Assembly (NCBI GenBank): GCA_021014325.1
Contig: CM037475.1
Location: forward strand, 3,193,001 to 3,257,000
Length of the DNA: 64,000 bases
Source of the DNA: Plazaster borealis
Taxonomy: Eukaryota; Echinodermata; Asteroidea; Forcipulatida; Labidiasteridae
Reading direction: 5' to 3'
Below, in pieces: positions 51,078-63,200 of the stretch (the first letter of the stretch is position 1; each line of letters opens with the position of its first letter). Made by a program: the position numbers and the translations under genes. The notes under the pieces were generated by a model. It had not been told where the DNA came from and ran no database searches. It saw only the letters and a list, made by a program, of their open reading frames with translations.

Positions 51078-51380
51078 TGGCAATACAAATTACTGGGTAA
51101 CAAGTACAGCAGCTCTGATAGTATAAAGCATTTTGAGAAACATTTCACTTTGAAGTAATGTGTTTATGGAAAAAGATATAAGTTTTTATCCAAACAAATT
51201 TGAATCTGAGAAACGTTTTTGTCAGAAACGTTTCTCAGATTGTGTATTCAAATTGCAGATTATTTTTCCTGCATGGAAATAACCGCTCCAGATTTTCTCA
51301 AAAACGCTACCACCTTTTGAAATGAAATTTTTACAGGTTAGTTTTATGGTATATATCTACAACTTAGAATTCCTTTAAAT
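51078..51380 (-). mobile_element. MITE family B copy in or near the DDX47 3' UTR
   Basis: It holds gtataaagcattttgagaaa, the palindrome around gaaacgtttttgtcagaaac, and aaaacgctaccaccttttga. It ends about 40 bases from the DDX47 stop codon, so it should lie in the transcript unless polyadenylation is immediate. Confidence 0.85.
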
Positions 51381-51419
51381 ATCATAGGTAGCTGATTCCA
51401 ATCCTTAGTCTTCAAGATG

Positions 51420-51542
51420 TTATCTTTTTCCCTTGCCCCTGTGAGACACCTTGAGCCTCTTGCGTATACCAGTCGAATCCTCAGTGTCATCATCCCCGCC
51501 CCGACCACGCCCTTTCTTCTTGTCATCGCTATCTTTCATTTC
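51420..51542 (-). CDS. DDX47: DDX47 last exon: basic tail and stop
   Basis: Forty residues and [43 protein letters not shown]. Lys/Arg- and Asp-rich, like the human nucleolar-targeting tail. The acceptor is cttcag. A MITE-like repeat begins about 40 bases past the stop, so it is probably transcribed in the 3' UTR. Confidence 0.92.
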   Translation of the reverse strand, partial: EMKDSDDKKKGRGRGGDDDTEDSTGIRKRLKVSHRGKGKR

Positions 51543-54224
51543 CTGAAGAAGAGAAAACATTAGATAGAGGTTTGAGTAAAAACTCTTTTAATAATAATAA
51601 TAATAGTGGCTTCTTATATAGCGCACACATTTCCGCCACTCAGTGATGCTCAAGGCGCTTCAGCATTCATTATTTTCATGCAAGGTATTGTGGAGCTACA
51701 TTTTTGAAGTATGAGACCAATTCCTTTACATAGCACCATGTAATGGTTTACAAGGTGCTGTGGCGCAATATGCTGCCGATCAAACCAGGAACACCGGGGC
51801 GAACCCCTTCTCTTTTCAATACGTGCACTGGGTTCTTTTACGTGCATTACACAACACTTGGGACCAATGGCTTTACGTCCCATCCGAAGGACAAAGCAAT
51901 AATGGTTAGGTGTCTTGCTTAAGGACACACGTGTCATGATCAGGACTTGAACCCACACTCTGCTGAACAGAAACACCAGAGGTTGAGTCCGGTGCTCTTA
52001 TCCGCTCGGCCACGACACACCACTGTCTAAAGTATGTGTGGTTCTGAAAAGTACCTGTGGTTTTTAAACAGTATGCTCGGTTCGTCATCGGATGATGTTG
52101 TTGGATTTCACCTGGGAGTGGGGCTTGAGTAGCCTAGCCCACGATCCTGGTGTTGGGATTAGGGTGAAGGGATTAGGTAGAGGTGAGGGGATTAGTAATT
52201 GGCATTTCAGATTTGAAGGGATTGCATAATAGCAACCTGATTTTACTTTACCGCCATTATACAGATCAATCTTTCTCTATTCAACCATAGTAAGCTTGAG
52301 TATGGAGGATGAACATGGACAAAACTACAGCTTTTTACCAAATAGGCTATGTGCTCAGGCTTGAGTGTTTTTGTGCGTTATCTTGGTGGCCATTGGGGCT
52401 CAAGCAGGGTATAGTGCACAGTGAACTAAAGTCACCATTGGGGCTCAAGCAGGGTATAGTGCACAGTGGACTAAAATCGCCATTGGGGCTCAAGCAGGGT
52501 ATAGTGCACAGTCGACTAAAGTCGCCATTGGGGCTCAAGCAGGGTATAGTGCACAATCGACTAAAGTCGCCACTGGGGCTCAAGCAGGGTATAGTGCACA
52601 ATCGACTAAAGTCGCCACTGGGGCTCAAGCAGGGTATAGTGCACAATCGACTAAAGTCGCCACTGGGGCTCAAGCAGGGTATAGTGCACAATCGACTAAA
52701 GCCGCCACTGGGGCTGACAGAAACTGACCATTTTTGTAGAGCCTAATGGTGACCTTAATACAAAGCATTTACGTTAAACCAATCCTATAGTTTCGGGACC
52801 TAATCTGACAGAAACTGACCATTTTCGCGAAGCGCTGAGCTTCCATGACTCTCTCCATCAGTAACATGACTTCTTGTTCCTCGGTTGGAAACAACGGGAG
52901 CTTCTTGTCGATGAGCTGCTCAATGCGTTGGTATAACTCAACATCGTACCTAGGGGTGGGGGTAGGAACAAGACAGGGACGAGTAAAGTCCAATCAGGAA
53001 CAACAGCGGTTTTAATAACAATAGTAATAATACTTTAATGTATATTCGGTTTGCGGTAACACCATGTGTATATCTACTTTGCTGTGTAGATTTTGTTCTT
53101 TGAGAACTTGTCTTGCTATATGTTCTACTGACACAGAGTAGATTCAGAATTCGGGAGAATATTTAGTTCTGAAAGTGGAGGTCGAATCCCGGACATGACA
53201 CTTATGCCTTTGAGCAAGGCACTTAACCATAATTGCTTTGTAAAAAGTTGTGAAGGTAGTGCATTCTGCTCTACCAGCCATGCTCCTAGTGGATGATACC
53301 CATGCCTACATCCATACGGACTGTGAAGGAGGTAACCCTGTAGGAGTAGGTGAAAAACGTGCCTCTGGTGGCGGTTGATTTGGGTCGATAGCCCAAATCG
53401 GTTAAGTGTAGCTCTCACCTTGAAGTGGCAGTTGGGCCTTGTGATGTTAGGCGATCTCTCATAATAAAAAATATTTTAAAAATACCAATAAAAAACTGAA
53501 CACACTCTTTGATGATTCAGCCATCAGAATTTGAGTCTGATGCAATAGATCGCTCGGCCACAAAATGCCATTATGCTTCTCATTTCCTACTTACTGAGTT
53601 ACAAATGTGATGGATCTTCCAGCTCTGCCCGCTCTGGCTGTCCTGCCGACCCTGTGAATGTAGTCCTGTCAAAGAAAAAGCAATTGTAAAATAAAGGGAT
53701 TTTCGAAAAAAATATGAAGCGCCTTGAGCATCACTGAGTGACGGATATGAGCGCTATATAAGAAGCCAATATATATATATATACATATATATAACCCATA
53801 TTAAATATATAACTTGCAGTGTTCTCCAACTTTGAAAATTAAAGGTTGGTGCTTGGTGTGGTGAAAACTGCGAGTGGGTAATGCGAGCGCGAAGCCCCTA
53901 CGGCGTGGGGTCCGGGGCCCGCTCAAGGGCCCCGAGAAAAATTTTGATCCTAGATGCTCTGTGGTGCATTCTAAGGTGAATCCTGGCCACTTTCCTCAGA
54001 CTTTTTTGAGGAAATATTTTTACAGTTTTTAAGAACACAAGGTAAAATACTGGTTTTCTAAACACTTACTTGAAATGAAAACCAATTTAATTCAATTTAT
54101 TGGTACCAATTTATCTTAGGCACCCACTAGAGGAAACGTATGTGTCCGGTAGCCCGACCGCATTTCTTTTTCTTACCTTGTAATTCCGTGTTACAAGTGT
54201 GCTCAAAAAACAAAACAAAAAAAA

Positions 54225-54260
<36 letters not shown>

Positions 54261-57200
54261 CTTGGCGGTGATTATAAAAGCGTGGCGCACGCCGCAGAAA
54301 GCGTGGCGGTGCGCCACGTCTTTTCTATAGGTTGGAGAACACTGAACTTAACAAGATTTCCTCTATATGACGAGTTCATAAACTCTTACTCTTTAATATG
54401 ACATTCATAAATACCAAGGACAGTTTATCCATTCTGATTGGTCAAAAAGAGATCACATGGCCATGTTTAAACGTACGATACAAACACAGTGAGAAGTGTT
54501 TAAATATACACGTGGCGCTAATTTACGCGTAACGCAAGCAATACATACTGGTACTCAATGTTATATAATAATAATAATAATACAGTATTTATATAGCGCC
54601 AAAATTCATGAAAAAAACAAGCTCTAGGGCGCTTTACACAAATTATTAAGAAATAGTTACATTAAAAAGTACCATTAAAAACCACTTCATGAACAATTTA
54701 AAATATGAACAGGAAAATTATGTGATGAAAATCACGTAAATTGTATTAAAAATGCCAATAATAAAAAGTCAACATTAAAAAACTAAAATGCACATTAAAC
54801 CTATAAACAAAAACACAATATTTGTGAAACAAGAGAAAGGAAACAGTGTGATCCCCCTACCCAATCCCACAGGAGAGAAAAACAAAACGGTGACCCCCCT
54901 TAATAATATTCGGCTTTAAATAGTTATATCGATAAGCACGTGCGCATAAGCACAACCGCTGGGTGTCGCATGCAATTTTGACCCTTCGCAAACAGGAGCC
55001 CAAAGACGTGACAGGAATTGAAATAGGCTTTAAATAGTTATATCTATAAGCACGTGCGCATAGGCACAACCGCTGGGTGTCGCATGCAATTTTGACCCTT
55101 CGGGAACAGGAGCCCAAAGACGAGACAGGAATTGAAAATTTACGAAAAAGTTTTACAGATTTTCCAACATTATTATGCTTCTTAACTAGCCATTTAGAAC
55201 CTTGCAGGGTCGTGGCCGTGCGATATAGAATCTCGCCTTCAGCTCAACCTTTAACCCACGGCCACGACCCTGCCGGTTTTAAACAGACGGTTAAGACAGA
55301 GTCGCCACTCTTTTATTCCCTTATTTTTGCACATTATTGGTATAAAGTCACTCCAAGTGACTTCACGGCTCCGATAACCGCAGAATTCTGTGCTTTCATT
55401 TCGGTTCATTTCAATTCATTTATTCTGGTTGTGAAGCCAAGGACTCTCAGAAAAGCGAACTTAATCACTATAGCAAAAAAAAACAAATGGAGAAAAGATA
55501 CTGAGGAAGGAAGTTTCACTTTCAATCACCATTCTCCATTTACAGAGTTAACGCAAACTTTCTGTGCTAAGCTGTGTAAGCGGAAAATGTTTTTTTATTA
55601 TTAACTTGAAAAACAGACATGCATAAAGCAAAAATGAATTTTTCAGTTACCGGCAAAAATTAGGATCAAGGGTCCCACTTTGCATCCATCACGTTAGCAG
55701 TATATTCAATGTTTGTATTATTTTTTTAAAAGTTTATTAGTTGATATTTTTTAAAACCTCTCAAAATGGCAAGCCTCTATTGTATAGAGTTAACGAGTCC
55801 TCAAGCTTACCTTAGAATGTGTGGGGATGTCAAAATTAATGACCACATCAACGTGGGGAATGTCCAGACCTCTGTAAACAGTAAAACAAGTAAAAAGGCA
55901 ATGCTATAAATTTACATTTAACCCTATATAAATATCGGTAGCATTTGCCACAGTGCTGACCAACCATTTAACACCTATCAACTGCATGGGTTATGTATGG
56001 TGGCACAACTGTGCACAGAACTAACTGTGTACATATGTGTACTGTGTAGATGCATTCACCACATGATATCATGTTGCAGGCTGGCATAGTTTATCTATCA
56101 TTCAAAACCACAGTCAGACAGTAGAAGGGTTGACTGTGCACTGTGTAGATGCATTCACCACATGATATCATATTGCATGCTGGCATAGTTTATCTATCAT
56201 TCAAAACCACAGTCAGACAGTAGGAGGGTTGACTGTGCACCGTGTAGATGCATTCACCACATGATATCATAATGCAAGCTGGCATAGTTTATCCATCATT
56301 CAAAACCACTGTGGATTATATTGAATGGTCAGACAGTAAGAGGGTTGACTGTCTACTGTGTAGATGCATTCACCACATGATATCATATTGCAGGCTGGCA
56401 TAGTTTATCTATCATTCAAAACCACAGTGGATGATATTGAATGGTCACTCATTATAGACTCATTGTTTACCGAGTCCCCAAGGAAGATTCCACGTAAGTT
56501 ACCCGGTAGGGATTCCATCCCAAGACCCCCGAAGTCTCGAGCAGGTGGTCTCAACCACTCGACCACCGAGCACGTCCGATCTATGTCAACTCTATTTAAT
56601 CCTTTAGAGACCATAGCGGCCAGAAAGGGCTTGTACCAAAATGCCCATAGCGGCCGCAAACGGCTGCAAGATCTGACCTACTTCCACTCAAACAAAAAAT
56701 GTCAGAGCAAAGGTCAACGTCCTGAATTGACATTTTCCAATGTTTCCCATTTTAACATAGTATCTATGTTTCTGAAACAAAACCTTATGTCTGTTTCATT
56801 TTGTTTTTTTCCAGACACTTTTACACGAAAAAATTGTGTAAAAAGTTCAACAATATTAGCCATGTCTGGTCGTATGGTGATGATTATATAGATATGAATG
56901 GTCTCTAAAAGCATTTTTTTTAAAACCTTGGTCAGCATTTTTCAATAAATATGCAATGAATATCGGTTGGTAACTATTACTGCTTATGTTGATCTAGGTT
57001 GGGGGGGGGGGTGCAATCTTTTTTTAAAGTGCTTACCTGCTGGCTACATCCGTTGCAATCAAAATAGATCTACTCTTTCCTTTAAATTTGTTCAACGTTC
57101 CCAATCTCTTAGACTGTTGACAGAAAGACAAACATTGGCAGCTAGATTAGAATTTCACAAAGGCTATGGAGGCAAAGGCCTGTGTTGCCCTAGTCTTAGG

Positions 57201-60200
57201 CTGTGTCCGAATTGGCGGCTACAGCTACGGCTACGGCTATATTACCCCATCATGTAGGGTGTCGTGGCCGAGCGGCTAAGAGCATCGAATTCAAGTTCTG
57301 GTGGTTAATCATCAGGTTGTGGGTTCGAATCCCGGTCATGACACTTGTGTCCTTGAGCAAAACACTTAACTATAATTGCTTCTCTTCACCCAGGGGTATA
57401 AATGGGTACCTGCGAGGGTAGAGGTTGCTATTGTGTTTGAAAAAGCCTTCGGAGCGCCACGGTTGCCCAGGGCTGTATACTCCCCAGGGAGCTGAGCAAG
57501 ATTAAACGAATGTTATTGGCCCAATGACCAGGGCACTAATGTAAAGCGCATTGAGACATTTATTGTAAAATGCGCTATATAAGAACTTGTTATTATTATT
57601 ATTATTATTATCATGCATTGAAGTAAAGTACACCATAAGCAACAGTCGTAGGCCAAGTTCGCGCAAGGAGTATCATTGACCATAGTTCGACTACATAAGC
57701 CCGAACTCTGTCTAGTCGACGATAGTTGGACCACTCTAGTCGACTATTTGGAACCAGCCTACTGGGCATGGTCGCATCGCTGGTTACCAATAGCTGTTTT
57801 CATAGCACAGTGCAGAGTGGACCAGTTATCAGAAAATGATAACACAGGTTGATCCGCTGGTCGCATTGAGCTGACATAACTAGAGTCGTTGACACTTCAA
57901 CTTCTGTGCGCATGCTCTACGTACGTCACTGAACAACCACTAGTTTACCCATAGAGGTAGAAATTTATATTTCTACCTCCATGCTTTACCATTGTTCCCT
58001 GCGCGAACTTGACCGTAGCTGTATCTGTCGCCGCAAACTCGGATACGGCCTTAGCCTTGGTGCCCTTTCAGATTGTTCCGTCTGGCTTTATGAGTTTCAA
58101 TGGAAAATGACCCTGCCTCTCCAAAAAATTTATTGAAGGCTTGGCTTTGAATTAGCTTAGTTATGGGAGCCCTAGAATAGGTTGTTCATTTCAGTTCTAC
58201 GATGTCCAGGCACCATTGATCTAGGAAGAATCCCTCCTTTGTGAAGAAAGTAAAACTGTTTCAAATAACTCAAAAATAGCCAGTACCATTGTCTCTTTAT
58301 TCAGAAGAATGAATCGCTGATAAAACTAAAAATAAATCGTGTAATAATATCAACATTTGTTACCATCATTCACTTGTTCATTTAACAACTTTGAAAAAGC
58401 ATGGCTAAACTGGACCGCAAGCCTGACGCCAGTGATTTTAGCGTACGAACAGTTAACTCAATAATTTTTCAATAAAATTATAAGACCTTGTTGTGTAATA
58501 TCTTTCATGAAAACAGTTGATATGTTAAACTGTGTAGAAAGTTTTTTTCTCCCTTTGATTCTAGTTTTATAAAAAAAAACGTTTCTAGAAAAATAAAAAT
58601 TGTGAGCTACAAGCCCTGCAGTCCCGTGAATTTTTCCCCCTAAAATGCGAGCCCTGAAAGGGCACGGCTTTTACCTGCGACATCTGTCCGTGTAGAGGGA
58701 TTGCTGTCATACCAAGGTTGCGCAACATCACCGCCACTCGCTGTGTGTTATTACATGTACTACAGAATACCATGAAGTTGTTACCGGCCAACTCATTTAA
58801 GATGTAGACCAGATAACAGTCCTACAAAAATTAACAAAAAAGAAAAATGGTAGAGTAGGAATTTACAATAAAATATCTAGCTGTATTAGTGAGTGGCGTG
58901 TTGTGGCTGAGCGGTTAAGAGCACCGGACTCAAGCTCTGGTGTTTCTGATCAGCAAGTTGTGGGTTCGAGTCCCTGTCATGACACTTGTATCCTTGCGCA
59001 AGATACTTTACCATAATTGCTTTGTCCTTCGGATGGGACATTAACCTTAAGCCGTAGGTCTCGTGTACTCAAGCTCTGGTGTTTCTGATCAGCAGAGTGT
59101 GGGTTCGAGTCCTGGTCGTGGCACTTGTGTCCTTGAGCAAGATACTTTACCATAATTGCTATGTACTTCGGATGGGACATTAAGCCGTAGGTCCTATTTA
59201 CTAGGATTGGCAGCGCATGTAAAAGAAAAAAGAACACTTATCGTGGAAGAGTAGGGGTCAACCCCGGTGTTTCTGGTTCACATAGCAAGCACCCTTGTTT
59301 ACAGGTTTCCTCAGGCTTGCGAGCTACAGTAATTAAGTTCACTTATGAGGCATCCTAGGTTTATTACCAGAAATATAATAATAATAAAATGTTTAATAAT
59401 CAGAAAGGCGAGATGATTTCCTGAAACTTACTTTGTATTTTGCTGGAATGAAGACATAGGACTGATGCAGTTTTTCGACCGTGTCGTATTTGCTGGATAC
59501 CTCCACTTTGACGGGTTCTTTCAGCGATGCTCTTTGTAACTTAGCAACCTGCGAGAACAATTGACAGAAGTTTACAAAGTGGACTTCTCAGGGAATTAAA
59601 AAAATTCTGGAATGATTAAGAAAGGCGAAAAAAGCTGTATAAAGTCAGTTTCCCTTGTTATTTTTTTCATTGATATTTGCATTCCCTTAAGTTTATCCCT
59701 TCTTTGGGTGTGATCCCTGGCTATACGGCAGTTACAGGTTGAATGGCTTCTGACTGGCACCCCCGAGCAAACATATTAACAAAATTGGGAGACCGCCAAC
59801 ATTAGGGCCAGATAGCGCAGTAGGTAGAGCACCGGCACGTTAATCCGGAGGTTGCAGGTTCAAGTCCCGCTCTGGTCAATTTTTCTTTGCTTAACCTACA
59901 ATTTTTATAGATTGCAAACACCATTGCCACATCATGTTTATTTCAAACTTACTGTGATTTATTCAGAGAAAATTCACACACTGTCTATCAACCTAGGGGT
60001 CCCTTAAAGGCTTTTTTGGTAGTTTGGTAATTTGGTAGTTTGGTAATTGTCAAAGACCAGTGTTCTCACTTGGTGTATCCCAACATATGCATAAAATAAC
60101 AAGCCTGTGAAAATTTGGGCTCAATTGGTCATTGAAGTTGCAAGAAAATGATGAAAGAAAAAACACCCTTGTTGTACAAATTTGTGTGCTTTCAGATAGG

Positions 60201-63200
60201 ACTCAATAAAAACTTCTTGCAAGAAGTTTTTATTATTTTAGTGAGAAATTACCTCTTTCTCGAAAACTACGTTACTTCAGAAGGAGTCGTTTCCTACAAT
60301 GTTTTATACTATCAACAGCTCTCCGTTGCTTGTTACCAAGTAAGTTTTTATGCTAATATTTGTTTTGAGTCATTACCAAACGTGTACGATACCTTTAAAC
60401 CCAACTCCAAAGCAAGGTCACTATTTCTCAGTGAAAAGCAACTTCCCATGAATTTCCAGGGGTTAAAAATCCAAGTTTGAGAAAGTCAACAAATATTGAA
60501 GGGAATTTCCCTGGCAATTTTTCACGTCTGCAAAGGGCTTCAGAAACTTTAATATCGTTACAGAAACTAAAAGATGATCTTGAACGAAATCACTCAAACT
60601 AATTTGACTATTTATCCTTATTTGGTGTTTAGTAATTATTTGGTCATAAGTGTGAAGTTTTCCTCCCAGCAATTTTGTTGAGAAAGTGTTTTTCCCCGCC
60701 GTTCCAAACAAAGACCCATAAAAATGAAAAATGAAATCAACACTGAAGTACCAGTGCCTTGGTGTTGTGATGTAAAATAAACCACAGCACGGACTGGATG
60801 AAGGTTGTTTATCTTCGTTGCTAAGCATTTTCCATTGTCTTGTTTGAATCGAGTCGGTAGTGTGACGTCACTGTGCTGTTTTGATTCCTAGGTGCTTTGG
60901 GGCTTTCCGTGAAACTCATAATTTTCGCCCAGCGTGACACTGATCACATTTTGTATACATTTTCATTGAGTTTTACTCAATTATATGTAATCATTACACA
61001 CTTGTTTACCTTTCTATTACAAAAGAACAATAATGTTAATTTCGTTCAAATTGATCTTTAAAGGTGAATCTTAAAATTAAAAAAAGGAAACTAAACCTTC
61101 TTGGTCATGGTGGCTGAGTAAAGGTACGTATGTCTCTCTTTGGGGATGACTTTCAAGATTTTATCCAGCTCTGCTTCAAAATCCATGTTCAAGATTCGAT
61201 CCGCCTCGTCCATCACCTTCCAAAAACAAACAGAATCAAGATGTTAAAGGAAAGGTAGAGCTTTAATTTTTGGGGAAACAAGTACCAGCTTTCTCCTAAA
61301 GACCATCGGAGCATACTGATTGAAACATTGAGTTGTTACACCACCAGTTCTTTTCAGAACCACCACAACTCATGGAGAGATTATTTCCATGGTGTTATGG
61401 CAAAGTGGCAAAGCTTAAAGACCTGAGCCTAATTTCATAAAGCCTGTCAGCACAAAAACTTGCTAAGCACAGAAAATCCTGCTTAACAGAAACAGGGTCC
61501 TAGCCAAATGCCATAACTTTTACATTGTTAACATAACAGTTATCATAACAATTAAAATCTATAAGGCGCTATTCCATCAAGAACAAAGCAAAAACAAGAA
61601 GAGCAATCTAAAAAAGAATTCGTTCTCTAACTCGTAGCCAATGAAGTTCCCTAAGTGATGGGGTAATATGTTCTCTCAAGGGTGTGGAACATATTAAACG
61701 AGCTGCACTATTTTGTAATTTTTTTTTAACTCTGTCCAATTCATATGACATGGCACCAAATAAAAGGAGATTGCAATAGTCAATACTGGTGCCCCAATCA
61801 TTTTTAGCTTAGCAAAAATATTTACTAAGCAGTATTTTATGCTTAACAGCTTTATGAAATTGGGCCTTGTCTTTTAAACAGATGACTCAAAACTGAGAAA
61901 GTTGACGCTAATCGTGAGGTAAACATAATATTCCCACATGAGTTTATTTAAACATTGAAAGGCCCCCCTGGCCCAAACGCAGAAGGCTGGTCCATTATTA
62001 TTCTCAGCACAATAACCCACAAGACGAACCGTTGTATGCCCTGAAGAAGGCCGTAGCTAAAGTGACTGGAGAATGTGCAAATTTGTGTTTCAAGAAAACT
62101 GAGTGTGAAAGTTTGATCGGTTTTCTGCCATTCATAAGTCATTATAGGAAGCTTAAAAAGGTATCTTCCACGTTTGGTAATGACTCAAAACAAGTATCAG
62201 CATAAAAACTTACTTGGTAACAAGCAACGGAGAGATGTTGATAGCATAAAACAATGTGAGAACGACTCCCTCTGAAGTAATGTAGTTTTTGAAAAAAGAG
62301 GTAATTTCTCACTAAAATAATAAAATACTTCTTGCAAGAAGCCTTTTATTCCTATCTGAAAGCACACAAATTTGTACAACAAGGGTGTTTTTTCTTTCAT
62401 CATTTTCTTGCAACTTTGATGACCAATTGAGCCCAAATTTTCACAGGCTTATAATTTTATGCATATGTTGGGATTCACCAAGTGAGAACACTGGTCTTTG
62501 ACAATTTCCAAATGTGTTCAGTGCCTTTATCTTCTGAATGGGAAAAGGAAACACGTCTTTGGGGCAAGCAATTTTTTTACATTTTTGATAAGCCTTATTA
62601 TTTAAATAAAAATTGCTTATCAATAAAATGGCTAAATTATCTCGGCCAGCCTTGTGAGACTTTTTATATTTTCCTAGTATCTGCGACAAACTCACCAGGT
62701 ATTTCAAAGCGCGGAGGCTGAAGCCTTTAGTGTTTTCCAAGTGGTCCACAAGACGTCCAGGTGTAGCTATGACATTTTAAAAACAAGCGGTTTTTGGCAT
62801 GAAATATAAATTTCTCTGGTTTGGCCACATAGTGAGAATGAAAAACGGTGGATTAATAAAACGTATTCTGCTAGAAACAGTCATTGGGGAGAATGGACGG
62901 GGTAGGCCAAGGGAGAGATGGGAAAATGACATCATTGCTTACAGCACCTTCTACCTGGCGAACCATAATAATAATAATAATACACAACATTTATTAGGCG
63001 CTTAATACAGATGTTTCTAAGCGCACATTTTGTCTGACTACACATTTTTTCCTTCAAGGTATGTGGAGCTACGTTTGAAGTATGAGGCCTATTTATTTAT
63101 AGCACCATGCAATGGTTTACAAGGTGCTGTGGCGCAATATATGCTGCCGATCAGACCAGGAACACCGGGGCGAACCCCTTCTCTTTACGATAAGTGCACT

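Larger units (their letters stand above)
53666..55810. other. DDX47 intron between motif V and VI exons
   Basis: Has a SINE-type tail (gagcgctatataagaagcca near 53739), a (TA)n run, a poly(T) run at 54228-54256, an (ATA)n-headed repeat at 54548-54650, and the tandem and inverted repeats listed separately. The 175-aa plus frame at 55077-55604 shows no family features. Confidence 0.6.

Noticed and set aside
52309..52746. 145-aa plus frame and 114-aa minus frame
   Set aside because: Products of the 45-bp minisatellite inside a DDX47 intron.
55077..55604. 175-aa plus-strand frame
   Set aside because: It starts in a tandem duplication, crosses a perfect hairpin, and shows no domain or codon pattern I recognise.
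56364..56891. 175-aa plus-strand frame
   Set aside because: It runs through a tandem repeat and MITE family E, so it is chance coding.
50715..59880. tRNA genes at 50715-50787 and 59808-59879
   Set aside because: Both share the same repeated leader and have imperfect anticodon arms, so they fit SINEs better than tRNA genes.
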